A stretch of 64,000 nt of DNA, from NCBI GenBank assembly GCA_947172415.1, contig OX359190.1, positions 3,534,001-3,598,000 on the forward strand, given 5' to 3'. A model generated the notes under the pieces. It saw nothing but the letters and a program-made list of their open reading frames with translations. It searched no databases and was not told where the DNA came from. This document shows, piece by piece, positions 42,001 to 52,980 of the stretch. Within the stretch, counting starts at the first letter, position 1, and each line of letters opens with the position of its first letter. The DNA is from Chondrosia reniformis (Eukaryota > Porifera > Demospongiae > Chondrillida > Chondrillidae). The position numbers and the translations under genes are program-made.

Positions 42001-44169
42001 CTACATACTAGAGGTTATATATATAGTCATACACAAATCTGTTACACTCAGTACATTAAATTAATCCCTATGGAGCCAACAGTCCATTGCCAAGGGCTTC
42101 TCTGAACTACGATGATTACACAAAATGTTTTCCACCTTACTATGCATATTATCTTGCCCTACTTCAACTATTACCATGCACGTAGAGATGATATATATAT
42201 TAATTATGCTTAAATTTCAGCATGCCACTTCTACATAATTTCCTTATCACATGACAAAAAGTAACTTTTCCCAGATGCCATCTCTATTTTAACTTCTTTG
42301 TTAAATGTTTTGTTAAACGTTTTTATTAGGTTTTCAGATACTAAAACATCCACTAGCCTATATATCTTACAAAAGGCCTCATATATTACAGACACAAGAG
42401 TTATCCCTCTATATTGGCTGGGGTCAAGGGGATCTCTGGTACTGATCTTTGGTAAAGGGACTACTACCGACACACCATTGGCTTGGTATAAGGCACATTT
42501 GGTAGCACTTCCTAAAGAGTGCTGCCAGAACCAGAGAGGGTACAGTTTAAACATCACTATTACAATTCCATCTCTCCCTGTGGCCTTCCCAGCTCTCAAT
42601 TGCCCCAAAACCAAAGTAATCACCTCGTTGTCTGCTTCCCAATTGAGAACATCACATGCAGGCCACTGAGGATAAGTGCTTCCTAGTATTAGATGGAAAT
42701 TGTTTTATAATAACTGCTAGCCACATTATTATTAGTGTTTAGAAGTGAGTCGAAGTGAGTCAACCACATCTTTTTGACCTCATATTTTCCTGCAACAGCT
42801 GATCCTACTGCTTTGCCCTCAAGGTATCAGGTATTAGGCATGCTCACATGAAGCTTTCCAGTGCTGCTAGTCTTTCTCCCTATGTGACTGAATGGCCTAG
42901 TCACACCATACGTGGCGAGAGAGCACTGGACCAAGGAGTGGTATTGCAGTGTATTGCATCTGTGTAACTGAATGGCCTAGTCACACCATACGTGGCGAGA
43001 GAGCACTGGACCAAGGAGTGGTATTGCAGTGTATTGCATCTGTGTAACTGAATGGCCTAGTCACACCATACGTGGTGAGAAAGCACTGGAGCAAGGAGTA
43101 GTATTGCAGTGGATTGCATCAACTATGTCATGTTCCGATAAGAATTCTGAAAGTGGTGTTACTTTATTCCACAAAAACTTAATAATAAAAATCTTTGCGT
43201 TTAACTATCCAATAGGCAACCAATGACCGTCCTTTTTGATGACACACATGTGAGGACTCACACAAAATTGAGAAGAAGACAAAGATTACCAGAGTGACTA
43301 AAGAAGGATGGAATTCCAGAAACAACTGTCTGGTGCAATGGAGAAGAAGAGAAGTAGGAGGAGAAAACTCTTGTATCCTCATCTAAGGTTCTCACTACGT
43401 TTAGTCCCTATAGGCCTTTTATTCTAAAATAGATGTAGCATATTGAAAAATGGTGTGTCAGATTATTCATGTGAGATTATCTTCGTCTGATACACCATCT
43501 AACATACACATCTCATTATCCATAAGATCAGAGCATGTCCACACTGCTACTTCTAGTGTCATTTAGGGGTGGCCTTTTCAGAACTAAACTGTCCAGCTCC
43601 TCATAAAGAGCACTCTCACTACCACATCTAGCATTAAATATAATTAAAATGGGAAAACCCTTATATGAAGAGATGAGTTCCTGCGCAACAACAAAATGGC
43701 CGATCAATTAACTACAGAGGACAAAATACTAAACACAAGCTGTAACTTGAATACAGACAACACTGGCCTTTTGTGGCCAAAATACACCACAAAATCTCAG
43801 ACCCCACACGATTGGTAAATATATTTAGTTTCAAAGTCTTCGTCAGCTGTGAATGAACAATGTTGCTCTATCAAACTCACTTCAGACGGGATCATCGCAA
43901 GGCCGCGTCTTTGCTTCTCTTTCTCACGCTTGATGATGGCGTAGACATCGGGATCATCCTGCGAAAGAGGTTCCTGGCCCGTCCAAGTTGACACGGATTG
44001 ATACACCGGAGCTTGAGACATTCTCGGCACGCGGTTAAGAACACAACGAAGAGTCGTTCCAATACGTAGGCCCACCTGCAAAATTTCCGTTATGTCAACA
44101 GATTGTAAACTATTCAGAGTTTATTATGATTTACTGCAATGAAATTAGTGGCGCTCTTACCTGAAACAT
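36078..44169 (-). CDS. SHMT: Serine hydroxymethyltransferase, probably mitochondrial form
   Basis: Nine exons close in phase for 493 residues: 44169-44161, 44075-43881, 41359-41164, 40608-40442, 39795-39533, 39214-39052, 37781-37526, 37024-36917 and 36202-36078. The enzyme is PLP-dependent and converts serine plus tetrahydrofolate to glycine plus methylene-THF. Visible marks are [69 protein letters not shown], the PLP lysine in [20 protein letters not shown], and the end YPLPGFEM. An in-frame TAA lies just upstream of the first ATG. The N-terminus [20 protein letters not shown] is Arg-rich without acids, like a mitochondrial presequence. MSQ at residue 22 could start a cytosolic form. Length fits the family (about 480-505). 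Confidence 0.95.
37270..37412. repeat. Foldback repeat family H1, copy in SHMT intron
   Basis: Arms with TTGGGATGGTTCATCTTTAG and its inverted counterpart CTAAAGATGAACCATCTCAA, plus ACACAGTTTGTTTTCTC, surround a variable centre. Same family as 52,535-52,727. Confidence 0.7.
37800..38090 (-). repeat. Interspersed repeat family R1, copy 2 (inverted)
   Basis: On the minus strand it reads GTGGAGAAGAGAAGGAGAAG, AAACTCTTGTATCCTCG, TTTTACTCTAAAGTAGATGT and AGCATGTAAGAAAAT, ending near AATGGTGTGTTAGATT. It matches the copies at 23.0, 38.5 and 43.2 kb. Confidence 0.75.
38166..38339. mobile_element. 174-bp MITE with about 50-bp inverted ends
   Basis: Ends CAGTACTTTTTGGGTCGGTT and its inverted copy AACCGACCCAAAAAGTACTG are flanked by TA on both sides. 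The arms continue through GTC.AGAC.GGA..TTGCAATCGGTAATTG with few mismatches. It lies within SHMT intron 6 and has no coding capacity. The TA duplication fits a Tc1/mariner-type transposase supplied in trans. Confidence 0.9.
38520..38790 (+). repeat. Interspersed repeat family R1, copy 3
   Basis: Contains AAAAAGATCAGAATCAAGTA, GGGTCACTAATGAAGGGTGG, AATTCCCAAAAACAGCTGTC and TGGCCCAGTGGAGCAAAAGA, then a final GCATAGCATGTAGGAAAATG. Confidence 0.75.
40615..40752. repeat. 21-bp minisatellite in SHMT intron
   Basis: Six near-perfect copies of a 21-bp unit (AATGGAGTGAAATAAATAGA plus G) begin about 15 bp from the acceptor of exon 4 (minus strand), so they sit in the region that normally holds its branch point. 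Confidence 0.95.
42231..42665 (-). mobile_element. LINE reverse-transcriptase fragment
   Basis: The minus-strand frame reads [20 protein letters not shown], then [20 protein letters not shown] and [20 protein letters not shown]. This is the finger/palm start of a non-LTR reverse transcriptase (pattern L..LK.GKA.G.DGI ... PLDPSNYRGITL.S). Only this roughly 130-residue piece survives. The catalytic YxDD region is absent, so it is an old internal fragment lying antisense in + coordinates but sense to SHMT. Confidence 0.8.
42885..43130. repeat. Three copies of an 80-bp tandem repeat
   Basis: The phrase ACTGAATGGCCTAGTCACAC recurs exactly 80 bp apart at about 42,888, 42,968 and 43,048. The first two copies are almost identical and the third is diverged, so the first pair is the younger duplication. 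Confidence 0.95.
43225..43490 (+). repeat. Interspersed repeat family R1, copy 4
   Basis: Reads AGAGTGACTAAAGAAGGATG, GAATTCCAGAAACAACTGTC, TGGTGCAATGGAGAAGAAGA, AAAACTCTTGTATCCTCATC, AAATAGATGTAGCATATTGA and AAAATGGTGTGTCAGATT. Confidence 0.75.
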
Positions 44170-44315
44170 GTCCGTTTATCCGAAAAAAGGTCGATAATAT
44201 AATACACCCACTCGTATCCAAAGGACAATGGACAGGCGCGTGGGTGCGTGCTTTTAATAATCTTTCCCGATCTTTCCTAATTGCCACGCGGGACAGTAGG
44301 TCACCCGACCATCAC
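44170..44315. promoter_or_regulatory. Shared bidirectional promoter of SHMT and P450
   Basis: The SHMT start codon (44169, reading left) and the likely P450 start (44316, reading right) are only about 146 bp apart. Both genes are complete and divergent, so their transcription must start in or across this short interval. The sequence is more GC- and CpG-rich (GGACAGGCGCGTGGGTGCGT) than its surroundings and has no obvious TATA box. Confidence 0.7.
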
Positions 44316-47300
44316 ATGATAATAGATATGCAATCTGTGGGATCTGCAATGGAGGTATTATTCTTCCGTGGATGGATTGCCATCGGAGTGCTTATCATAG
44401 GGACTCTCTTGCTATTGAAATGGAAATCCCAAAAGTTCAAACGACTTCCTCCAATGAAAAGCGGACCGATTCCATGGCTAGGCTGTGCTCTCCAGTTCGG
44501 CAAGGCACCGCTGCATGTAATTCGGTCGGCTCACCAAGAGGTTAGGACACTTTTGAGGGCTTAATGTCTTTATTCTGCTAGTACTTATATGTGTTACCGA
44601 CCTGCATCCTAGCCACCCTTGGACCGGATCAGCTAATAACGTAAAGAAAACCTTTTATTAGTCATCTAACATACATAATGGCCATTTCTAATGTATCTAC
44701 TCCCCATTGCCAATAATAAATGTACCACTTTTACTGGTATTTTATTTCCTTCTTGCAGATGGGTGATGTATATACAATTCATGCTGCTGGAAAGTGCATG
44801 ACTTTTGTGGCCAATCCAGAAGACTTTCAAAAGGATTTCTTTCAGAACAAAAACGTAGATTTCCAGGAGGCGGTGCAGCCCTACACTAAGCGGGCAGGTG
44901 TATTCATTAAAGAAATCTCTATTATTTATTTTTATGTATTAATGGTAAATATACACAGTTTATGAATTTTACTGGTATTTGTAGCTGGTGTTTCTCAGAA
45001 ATCCTTTTATGAGCACCACACCACCATTCATGACACCATAAGGTTGCACTTTGTACCAGCAGCACTGACTGAGATGTGTCCAAGACTGGCCAAGAGATTT
45101 GGAACCACTTTGCAGGTACCTTAGCAGCTAGAGTTAGAAGAAATAAGAATTAATATCTGTGACTAGAGATCGGCACTGAATGAAATTAATATTAATATTT
45201 TAAATTGCTGAAGAGTTAAATAAATGTTACAAGTTTGAAAAATTCCTTAAATTCATGTCAATGTTGTAAATCTCGAAAATCCATAAATCCATGTTTTGTT
45301 TGGATATGTAAACTTCAGGAATATAGTGAAGAAGGAACAGCTGATTTACTTGATTTAGTGAGGGAAGCCATGTTCACATCAGTTGTCAAGGAGATATATG
45401 GAGAGCATCGTGTTCCAACCACTAAAGCAGGAATGAAAGAAATGCTAAAAGCATTTATCAAGTTTGATCAAGATTTTGAATATGGAGCTGAATTACCAGA
45501 GATATTTGTAAAGTTAGTTACATTGCTGTTATTATTGTTATAAACCTTTTGGAATTGGATGTTTCAACCCTGGGGCTCACTTCAGTGACTGATTGCCTAA
45601 CTAGCTTCAGTTGCTGAAGAAGACCCTCAGGGTTGGAAAGTCTGATTACAAAAGAGCAAACTGCGCATCTCTAGACAATGAAGATGGCATTGCTACTCAA
45701 TGCAAATCACTCATTCATTTAGCACTCCTTTTTCTCTTTTTTCTTTGACCTTTAACCTGTAGAGATTGGGCAGATTGTAAGTATGGGCTAATAGACCTGT
45801 TTAAAGACTGTGTCAGTATGGTAAGAGGTGAACAATCACCAACTCTCAGTGGACAAGATACTCCAAAGCCAACTTTGTTTGAGGAGCTAATCAAAGTTTG
45901 TGATTATCCGAGTGCGCCAAACTATGCCCTCCTGCTGCTTTGGGCGTCCCAGGCTAATGCAGTACCGGTTAGTGCTGCTGAATTTAGATGAGCAATGACA
46001 CTATATTTGGGTTACATATACCTTAAGATTAATAATTTTAGTAAATTCAACGAGCAATGCCATAATCATTTTTACCCACAAATAGACTAAAGATAGTACA
46101 ATAACACATTATTTATTAATTTAAATGAATTTCTGTGTCCCACTACTTCCTGCTTGAAACATCTGTCTCCAATACTTTCTTATCTGTCTCTCCTCTGTCC
46201 GAGACACCTGTGTCACCTCTACAGAAATTCACTAAAGTTAAAATGGGTTAACATTCTTCCTAGCATTCATTACTACAAATGAATTGAATATCCAGATATC
46301 CTATCCAAGAGCCACAAAATGTTTGCTATCACTATTATTAAGATATACTAACAAATTATCATTTACTCTGATCTGATCTAGGCTTAGCCGCTAGGGTGTC
46401 TTTTGGACTGTAGCTCATATTTTGTTGCTAAAATTAGTTCCCATTAAAATATTAAACTTTTAAACATTCTTCCTAACATTCAGTATTAAAATGAATTAAA
46501 TATCTAGATATCATAGCACTGGCCAAGAGAGCTACAGAAAGCTTACTATCATTATCTTAAGTACATTTGAAGGTGTATATGTATACTGACCAATTATCTT
46601 TTTTTACTTTGATCTGATGTGCAGGCAGTCTTTTGGACTGTAGCTTATATTTTGAATAATCCAAAAATTAGGCAAAGTGTGACTCAAGAGATTAGTAATA
46701 ATTTAAATGAATTTCTGTGTCCCACTACTTCCTGCTTGAAACATCTGTCTCCAATACTTTCTTATCTGTCTCTCCTCTGTCCGAGACACCTGTGTCACCT
46801 CTACAGAAATTCACTAAAGTTAAAATGGGTTAACATTCTTCCTAGCATTCAGTACTACAAATGAATTGAATATCCAGATATCCTATCCAAGAGCCACAAA
46901 ACGTTTGCTATCACTATTATTAAGATATACTAACAAATTATCATTTACTCTGATCTGATCTAGGCTTAGCCGCTAGGGTGTCTTTTGGACTGTAGCTCAT
47001 ATTTTGTTGCTAAAATTAGTTCCCATTAAAATATTAATCTTTTAAATATTCTTCCTAACATTCAGTATTAAAATGAATTAAATATCTAGATATCATAGCA
47101 CTGGCCAAGAGAGCTACAGAAAGTTTACTATCATTATCTTAAGTACATTTGAAGGTGTATATTTTTTTACTTTGATCTGATGTGCAGGCAGTCTTTTGGA
47201 CTGTAGCTTATATTTTGAATGATTCAAAAATTAGGCAAAGTGTGACTCAAGAGATTAGTAATAATTTGAAGGAAAACAACATGAAAACATTTGGTGAGGA

Positions 47301-50300
47301 AATATCTGTGCTCTCCAAAGTAGCAAAATTTATACTGTGATGCTTTGTTGTACTTTATGGAATGTTGTTTGTAACAAAAAGAGCTCCTTATTTTGAAGTT
47401 AAAATAGTTGTTTCATCACCATGTAAGCTCTTATATGCATGGGTTAGGGTTGAAAATATGGCAATGAAATAAGATATCCTTATTTGGAATCAATAACAAG
47501 AGCTTACATCGTGACGAAATAGCTATTATAACTTCATAATAGGGAGCCGACTTTTGTTACAAACGATGTTCGATACATAATATTTTGTGATATTTCAGAT
47601 TACTCTGCAGTAACTGAACAGTGGCTACAAGGTTGTCCTCTTGTTAAGCGATGTGTTTTGGAGGCCATTAGGTTGAGGGCTCCAGGGATGATTCCCAGAA
47701 AGGTTACCAAAACACATACAATCAAGGTAAACCTGTGCATATCCTAATGACCCTTCCAAATATATAGTATATATATTCTTTTCCCACAAGAGGTAGCTGG
47801 ATTAGATTCCAATATTTTGGTCAGCCATCATAAAAGGGCCTGCCTGTGCCAAATGGATTGGCAATGTTCATGTGTCGTGATAATCTTAGTAGACTCTCAG
47901 CTTATGCCCCCCCCCCTCTATGCAGCACTGCTAGGTATATACTAGTCCAAGTACATCTGTTAAAGTAGCCAATGTACAACACTGTAAAGTTATAATAGAA
48001 TAAGGATTTATTCTAATTGCATCAAACTTATCTTTTGAAAGGATCATCTTTGACTTTTAGAGCGTCTAAAGACACAGTTTTGTTTTCTCTCTTGATTATC
48101 AGGTGTGTCAACCCTAACAGTTGAACACTGTAAAGTTAGATGTTGTCCTATAAATGAATGGTCTTATTTAAAAGCTAAATTAATGAATTGATTATTACAT
48201 AAAGTACCAGGCCTTCAATACACAATGACTGGTCGTAATATATATACAGTATAGCAGGAAATTTGCGTATGGCGGAATATTTCAAGGATGGGCTAAATAT
48301 GTGAAATATTTATTTGAAAATTTAAATAGGGCAGATTCTTCAATGCCCATAACTTTCTCCTTGGGAGTGGCATTTTGAAAATAAAAACCACGAAAATTTC
48401 TTTTGGAATGTCTGGTGGTGTTTCTGTGAAAATTTGCATCCTCAAACATTTCCCGCTATACAGTATGTTAGGAAAATTTACATATGTGGGCTTCCATGCG
48501 ACCTTTGTGCAAAATGGGGCACTCTCATTCACTTATTTCAACGAGATATTGCAATTGACAGTAAAAGCAGTGTTTTACTTGCGTATTCATAAAATAATTT
48601 TGCATATTCATAAATTGTCTTTTATATACATTGTGTATTATATGAACCTTTAAACAAGTAATGGTATGCAAAAGTGCATAAATGAAGATGATAAATAATA
48701 GTTACTTCTTTAAAGGACACGTCCTTTTTGTATGGCCTTCACATGAACTGCATGTAACAGGCTTTCGCTTTGTACCTGCTCTCATGACAGAAGTACTGCT
48801 AGCTATGCGCTCTGGAGCCATGGGACTTGGTTTTGGCTGGGATGGTATTGGACAGGTGATATCAGCAGAGGGCATGCTGGAGCAAAAGGGTCTGATCTTG
48901 TCGTAGAGATACCACTGCCTATCCAAATCCAGTCCCTTAGGATATATCGACTCAGGCAGAACTCCTTGAGGAACAGGATGCACACCAATGCTAATGGTTT
49001 CCTCTGCAGCTTGTGAATGTTGTTTTAGTACGATCATGGCAGGATGTTTGATTATAAAAATATGGTAATTTGTGTTTGAAGGAATTGCTCTGTAATAATA
49101 CTTTAGGAATTCAGACCAATCATAATAGTGGACTTGAGTGTGGCCATTTACACCACGAATCAACTGGCTCCACAAGTAGATGAATTTTTTACTACTCTCT
49201 AAATGCATGAAATAGTATCCACTCTTGTTCGCCGATAAGCCTTCTCAACTAAACCAAAATTGCGATCTGGGGCGAATTTAGTGTGCCCTGCCAACAAGAA
49301 AGATAGTTGTACAGATTGACGCCTTTCTGTTGCAATAAGCCACATGAGGTAGTGCACGAGTGCATTATTCTTGTTTTGACCTACACAGTAATCTGTGTGT
49401 AACAAAAGGTTTGCTTCTTGTATGCCATGTTCCTCCAGAAAGTGATGCAGAAGGCTGATGGTAGCATTTGCACCTTTTCCGATTGACTCACTTTCATCGA
49501 TTAAGTAATTCACCTGCACTCTTGTTGGCTCGCAAGCTACTTCAAACGGCTGGCACTTCCTAGCAGTAAGACAATATGCTGGTCCAGTTTGCAGTGGATT
49601 GTTCAGAAAGTGAACCTGCTGCGCATAGTCAAAACTATAATGCATTATTGATGGAGCACAGCCCTCAGTGATCTCTTCCTTGCACTTCGTAATTTGTTCA
49701 TTGTACAACTTGTGTTCGGCCCTAGCCTTATCTAAATGAGCTTCTGCCAACTACAAATGTGCAGACTTCTCATCTTTACTAAGGTGAGCAGAGCGCAGAA
49801 TTCTGGACATGAACTGCTGGCATTTAAAGCATAAGTCAGTGGCAGGCTTCATAGTGCCAATACTCGGGTAGAGATCCTGCCACTTTTTATAGAAGGCAGT
49901 TTTCTGCATAGGATTTAGCTGCTGCTGTATGCAAGCTGTCTTGTAGCTTCTGTAGACCTGCATTTTGGTCATATATATCAGAAGGCAAAACAACAACTTT
50001 CCTCTCACAGGTTGAAAGACACAGGTAGTGGTAATCCATGTGTTTCGGCCTTGTTTGTAATGAAAGAGGATGCATGCTCAATACTTGAAAATGAACAAGT
50101 ATTGTGATGCTTTTTCCCTTTGTTTCCATGTCTTCGATCAAGAACATGTTTACTTACTGAAGCACAAAGGTTTTTTAATTCGTTTGGCGGAAATGTCATG
50201 CAGAAACAAAAAGGTCTTTTGGCAGACCTGAATCCCATGAATCTTCATGTATGGTCTGAAGTCTCCTTGGACATGGCAAGAGGATGCTTGCTCTGCATTG

Positions 50301-52980
50301 TGAGTCCTAAGGGCATTGATTTGGGCCATAACAACAAGATCAAGCTCACTCATTCTTTGTCATTTGGAGGCAATTGTTCCTTGTCTGAATAACTGCCTCT
50401 TTAGAAATGACACTGGAACAAGCCACACTACGTGGTCCCCACTTGCAGCCACAAGACTCGCTAAAGAACTCATCTACCTTCATCTGCTCAGTCCTATTCT
50501 CAAAGCTAGACTCGGTTTCAACCAGCTCACCTTGTGTTAAGCCGTTTCCTTCTTCCTCGCCTGCAGGCTTCGTTTGATCGTCCAAAGTCTCGTCTTCCTT
50601 GCTGGAAACTTCTTCAGAAGCTGTATTCAGATCGGCATGCTGGTATTCTCTCTCAGCATCATCAAACTTGGCTTCTAGAAGAGACAATACTTCTTCTGAC
50701 TGGACACCTCTTTGCTGCGATGAACATTCCATTGCTGTACGAGGCCATAACGTCTTCAAGCAACGTCGTATTCAGTTGAAGCAAGTGGCAAAATGGAGCT
50801 GCCTATACCTCACTGGTTATGCAATTGTGGCATAGGTAGCACTGCGATATTATCGCAGTCAAAATTTATAAAACGTTTATCGTTCTGTTTCTCTTTATTT
50901 TTGCGGAACCCTCAAAGGTCCCTTTTCGTGCGGAAGCCCACGTATGACTTTACTGTATTCATATGTGGTCAATTATAAGGTATCTTTGATTTCTGAATAA
51001 CATAGCTCTTCTAAATCTTTTCTGTAGGGGTTTGATATTCCAGAAGGACATTATCTCATGTTGTCTCCTTATTGGGCTCATAGAAATGAAAGGAACTTTC
51101 CAGATCCAGAGGCATATGATCCAGTAAGTGTGTACTATGTACATAGCTCTAAATTTTATTGTAATTAGGTTATATGGTTTTAAAGGTATCTATGTATCTT
51201 TTTTATGAGCAGATGGCAGTGCATGAGTTACATCAAGATTAGTCTGCACTTGTATATACATAATCGTTTGTAGTACATACATAGGTATGAAGGGAATTAT
51301 TTATGTGCCCTATATATAGTAGCAATCTGAGGGCTCGTAACTACATATCGGGAATTGAATGTGTGGGAAATACTGTATATTGGGAATTGAATGCCTGTGT
51401 CAAAAGAATGCGAATTGTGAGTTTTGACTGTATGCACAATCTTTTGACACGTGTTGATTTGACACCTCGGTAATTTTGTATACACGTCACTATAAGCTTT
51501 ATCTCGCATTCTTTCAACTACAATGCTTACTTAAACCCGTAATTCACAATCTTTTACTCTCGCATTCATATCCCAATATACAGTAGATTGTGATTAATAG
51601 GTACATACGTATATAGGTAAAACATTGTGATAAATGTGAGATGCAATTTATGATGTACGCATGGACTAAAATAGGGAAATACTGAGGAGTCAAATCAATA
51701 CACATTAAAAGATTGCAGATGAAGCAGAACTTGCAATTTCGTATTCTTTAGACACATACATTCAACTCCCGATATACCTTACTTTTAATACATGCACATG
51801 TGATAGTGTGTATACATACGTACCTGTGTATGTATATACACAGGATAGATGGTTAGCCTGTGATGTTGAGAAGTATCAGTTCATACAAGGGTTTGTTGGC
51901 TTTGGAGGCGGAAGATATCAGTGTCCTGGAAGGTGAGTCCATTTGTACTGATGTACTTGCAGTATGTATATGTGCACAGATATGTACTACATTAGCCTGC
52001 ATAATGAGCACCTGTGATGAGAGATTCAAGAACCTATAATGTACAAATTACAGGAATTATCTCTTTCTTCATTTTCCTAAAATTATTGTGTAATGTGTAT
52101 ATGGCTGAAATATTTAATCAGCTATTATACTTACGTATATACAGATTTGATGTGATGACTATAAGGTAAGAATTTTGATGAAGATTCCGATGCATCCTTT
52201 GGGAATATGTACGTATATCTAGCTTAAGACATAGAAAGAGTGTGACTACTTATGTCTCTTGTAGAGTATAATACCTGAGTGATCGTAAAAGCTTCATTGA
52301 ACTTGAGTGCCAAAGTTTAGAAAGTACTAGCATGTTTAAATCCTGGTCATCCTGAATTTAATGTTCCTTCCTTCCTTCAGATGGTTTGCTCTGATGGAAA
52401 TGCACCTCTTTGTTACTATAGTAATGGCAACCTTTGAGTTTGAACTATTGGAAGAAGTTCCTAAACCTGTAAGTCAAGCCAGCAGTACTTGTCATGTTTA
52501 ATTGGACATTATTATGATTGCACAATATTTTCATTTATCTTTTGAAAGGATCATCTTTCGACCTTTACAGCATCTAAAGACACAGTTTTTGTAGTCTCTC
52601 TTGAGCATCAGACATTTCGACCCTGAGGGTCTTCTTCAGTGACCTTTATGTTTGAAATGTCTAATGCTCAAGAATATCTACAAAACTGTGTCTAAAGGTC
52701 GAAAGATGATCCTTTCAAAAGATAAGTTTAACACAATTAGAAAAATTCTTATTCTATTCTTTTCCATTTAAGTAATTAATTTACATGCAATTAAAGAATG
52801 TATAAATTTCTTGTTTTAGGGTATTCAGTAGTACAGTTAGCTATTCAGGCATATACTGTGTATAGCTACAAATCTATATTATCACGTATGTGTATATTCT
52901 ATTTGTAGAGTCCATTACATATAATAGGCAACCAGCAGCCACTTGGGAGCTGCCTTGTGAAGTATAAGAAAACAGTTTGA
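44316..52980 (+). CDS. Cytochrome P450, CYP39-like (CYP7/8/39 clan)
   Basis: Eleven exons close in phase for 490 residues: 44316-44540, 44759-44897, 44985-45115, 45319-45512, 45763-45967, 47188-47293, 47599-47726, 51028-51123, 51844-51932, 52381-52468 and 52909-52980. An N-terminal membrane anchor (GWIAIGVLIIGTLLLLKW) is followed by a proline hinge (RLPPMKSGPIPWLG), an I-helix with AVFWTVAYIL, ExxR in LEAIRLRAPG, and the heme Cys in FVGFGGGRYQCPGRWFALME. The C-terminus PLHIIGNQQPLGSCLVKYK resembles that of human CYP39A1, an oxysterol 7-alpha-hydroxylase, by memory. The I-helix lacks the usual acid-Thr pair, as in CYP7/8-type enzymes. It should be ER-bound and act on a sterol or lipid; the substrate is not readable. 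In-frame codons reach back to 44139, but the ATG at 44316 is preferred; ATGs at 44328 and 44349 are alternatives. Confidence 0.92.
45555..45690. repeat. Foldback repeat family H1, diverged copy
   Basis: Holds TTTCAACCCTGGGGCTCACT and the inverted counterpart CTGAAGAAGACCCTCAGGGT, lying between P450 exons 4 and 5. Confidence 0.6.
46117..47187 (+). repeat. Tandem duplication spanning P450 exon 6
   Basis: A roughly 582-bp block starting TTAAATGAATTTCTGTGTCC (46,121) is repeated at 46,703. It carries copies of exon 6: a decayed one at 46,395, a nearly intact 5' part at 46,625 (AVFWTVAYILNNPKIRQSVT), another decayed one at 46,977, and the complete exon at 47,188 (AVFWTVAYILNDSKIRQSVT). The 46,625 copy runs into block sequence without a donor, so the 47,188 copy is taken as functional. 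Confidence 0.85.
48000..48110. repeat. Foldback repeat family H1, half copy
   Basis: Reads CTTATCTTTTGAAAGGATCA, TCTTTGACTTTTAGAGCG and TCTAAAGACACAGTTTTGTT, one arm of the hairpin seen at 52,535. Confidence 0.7.
48247..48463. mobile_element. 217-bp MITE in P450 intron 7
   Basis: Ends CAGTATAGCAGGAAAT (left) and CTGTATAGCGGGAAAT (right, minus strand) are inverted and flanked by TA. No coding capacity. Confidence 0.75.
48702..50830 (-). mobile_element. Transposase-like gene relic (DUF7869-type), antisense in P450 intron
   Basis: The minus-strand pieces read in order. N-terminal acidic part: 50759-50346. Then CQKTFLFLHDISAKRIK (about 50,190) and KHHNTCSFSSIEHASSFITN with KAETHGLPLP (about 50,080). 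Then PMQKTAFYKKWQDLYPSIGT and DLCFKCQQFM (49,900-49,800), LHTDYCVGQNKNNALVHYLM and FLLAGHTKFAPDRNFGLVEK (49,400-49,220). Finally YDWSEFLKYYYRAI and a CCHC-like knuckle CSSCEGHTKRTC (48,730). This order is typical of a widespread metazoan family with an RNase H-like core (DUF7869 by memory). The frame changes several times, so it is dead. It fills most of the 3.3-kb intron between P450 exons 7 and 8. Its ends were not resolved; TACAGTA words at 48,244 and 50,953 (inverted) are only candidates. Confidence 0.65.
52535..52727. repeat. Foldback repeat family H1, most complete copy
   Basis: The left arm TATCTTTTGAAAGGATCATC and right arm GATGATCCTTTCAAAAGATA continue inward through CTTTCGACCTTTA and TCTAAAGACACAGTTTT..GTAG to a GACCCTGAGGGTC core, giving roughly 90-bp arms. 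It sits in the last P450 intron but one from the end. Related copies lie at 7,380 (partial), 37,270, 45,555 and 48,000. Confidence 0.85.

Larger units (their letters stand above)
41360..43880. other. SHMT intron 2, rich in repeats
   Basis: This 2.5-kb intron holds the LINE fragment, an 80-bp triplicate repeat and R1 copy 4. A short ORF at 41,547-41,741 (64 aa, containing [18 protein letters not shown]) is unrecognised. Little else is seen. Confidence 0.5.

Noticed and set aside
44139-44315. P450 start at 44139
   Set aside because: The extra 59 residues overlap the SHMT 5' end, look unlike a P450 N-terminus and precede the real membrane anchor.
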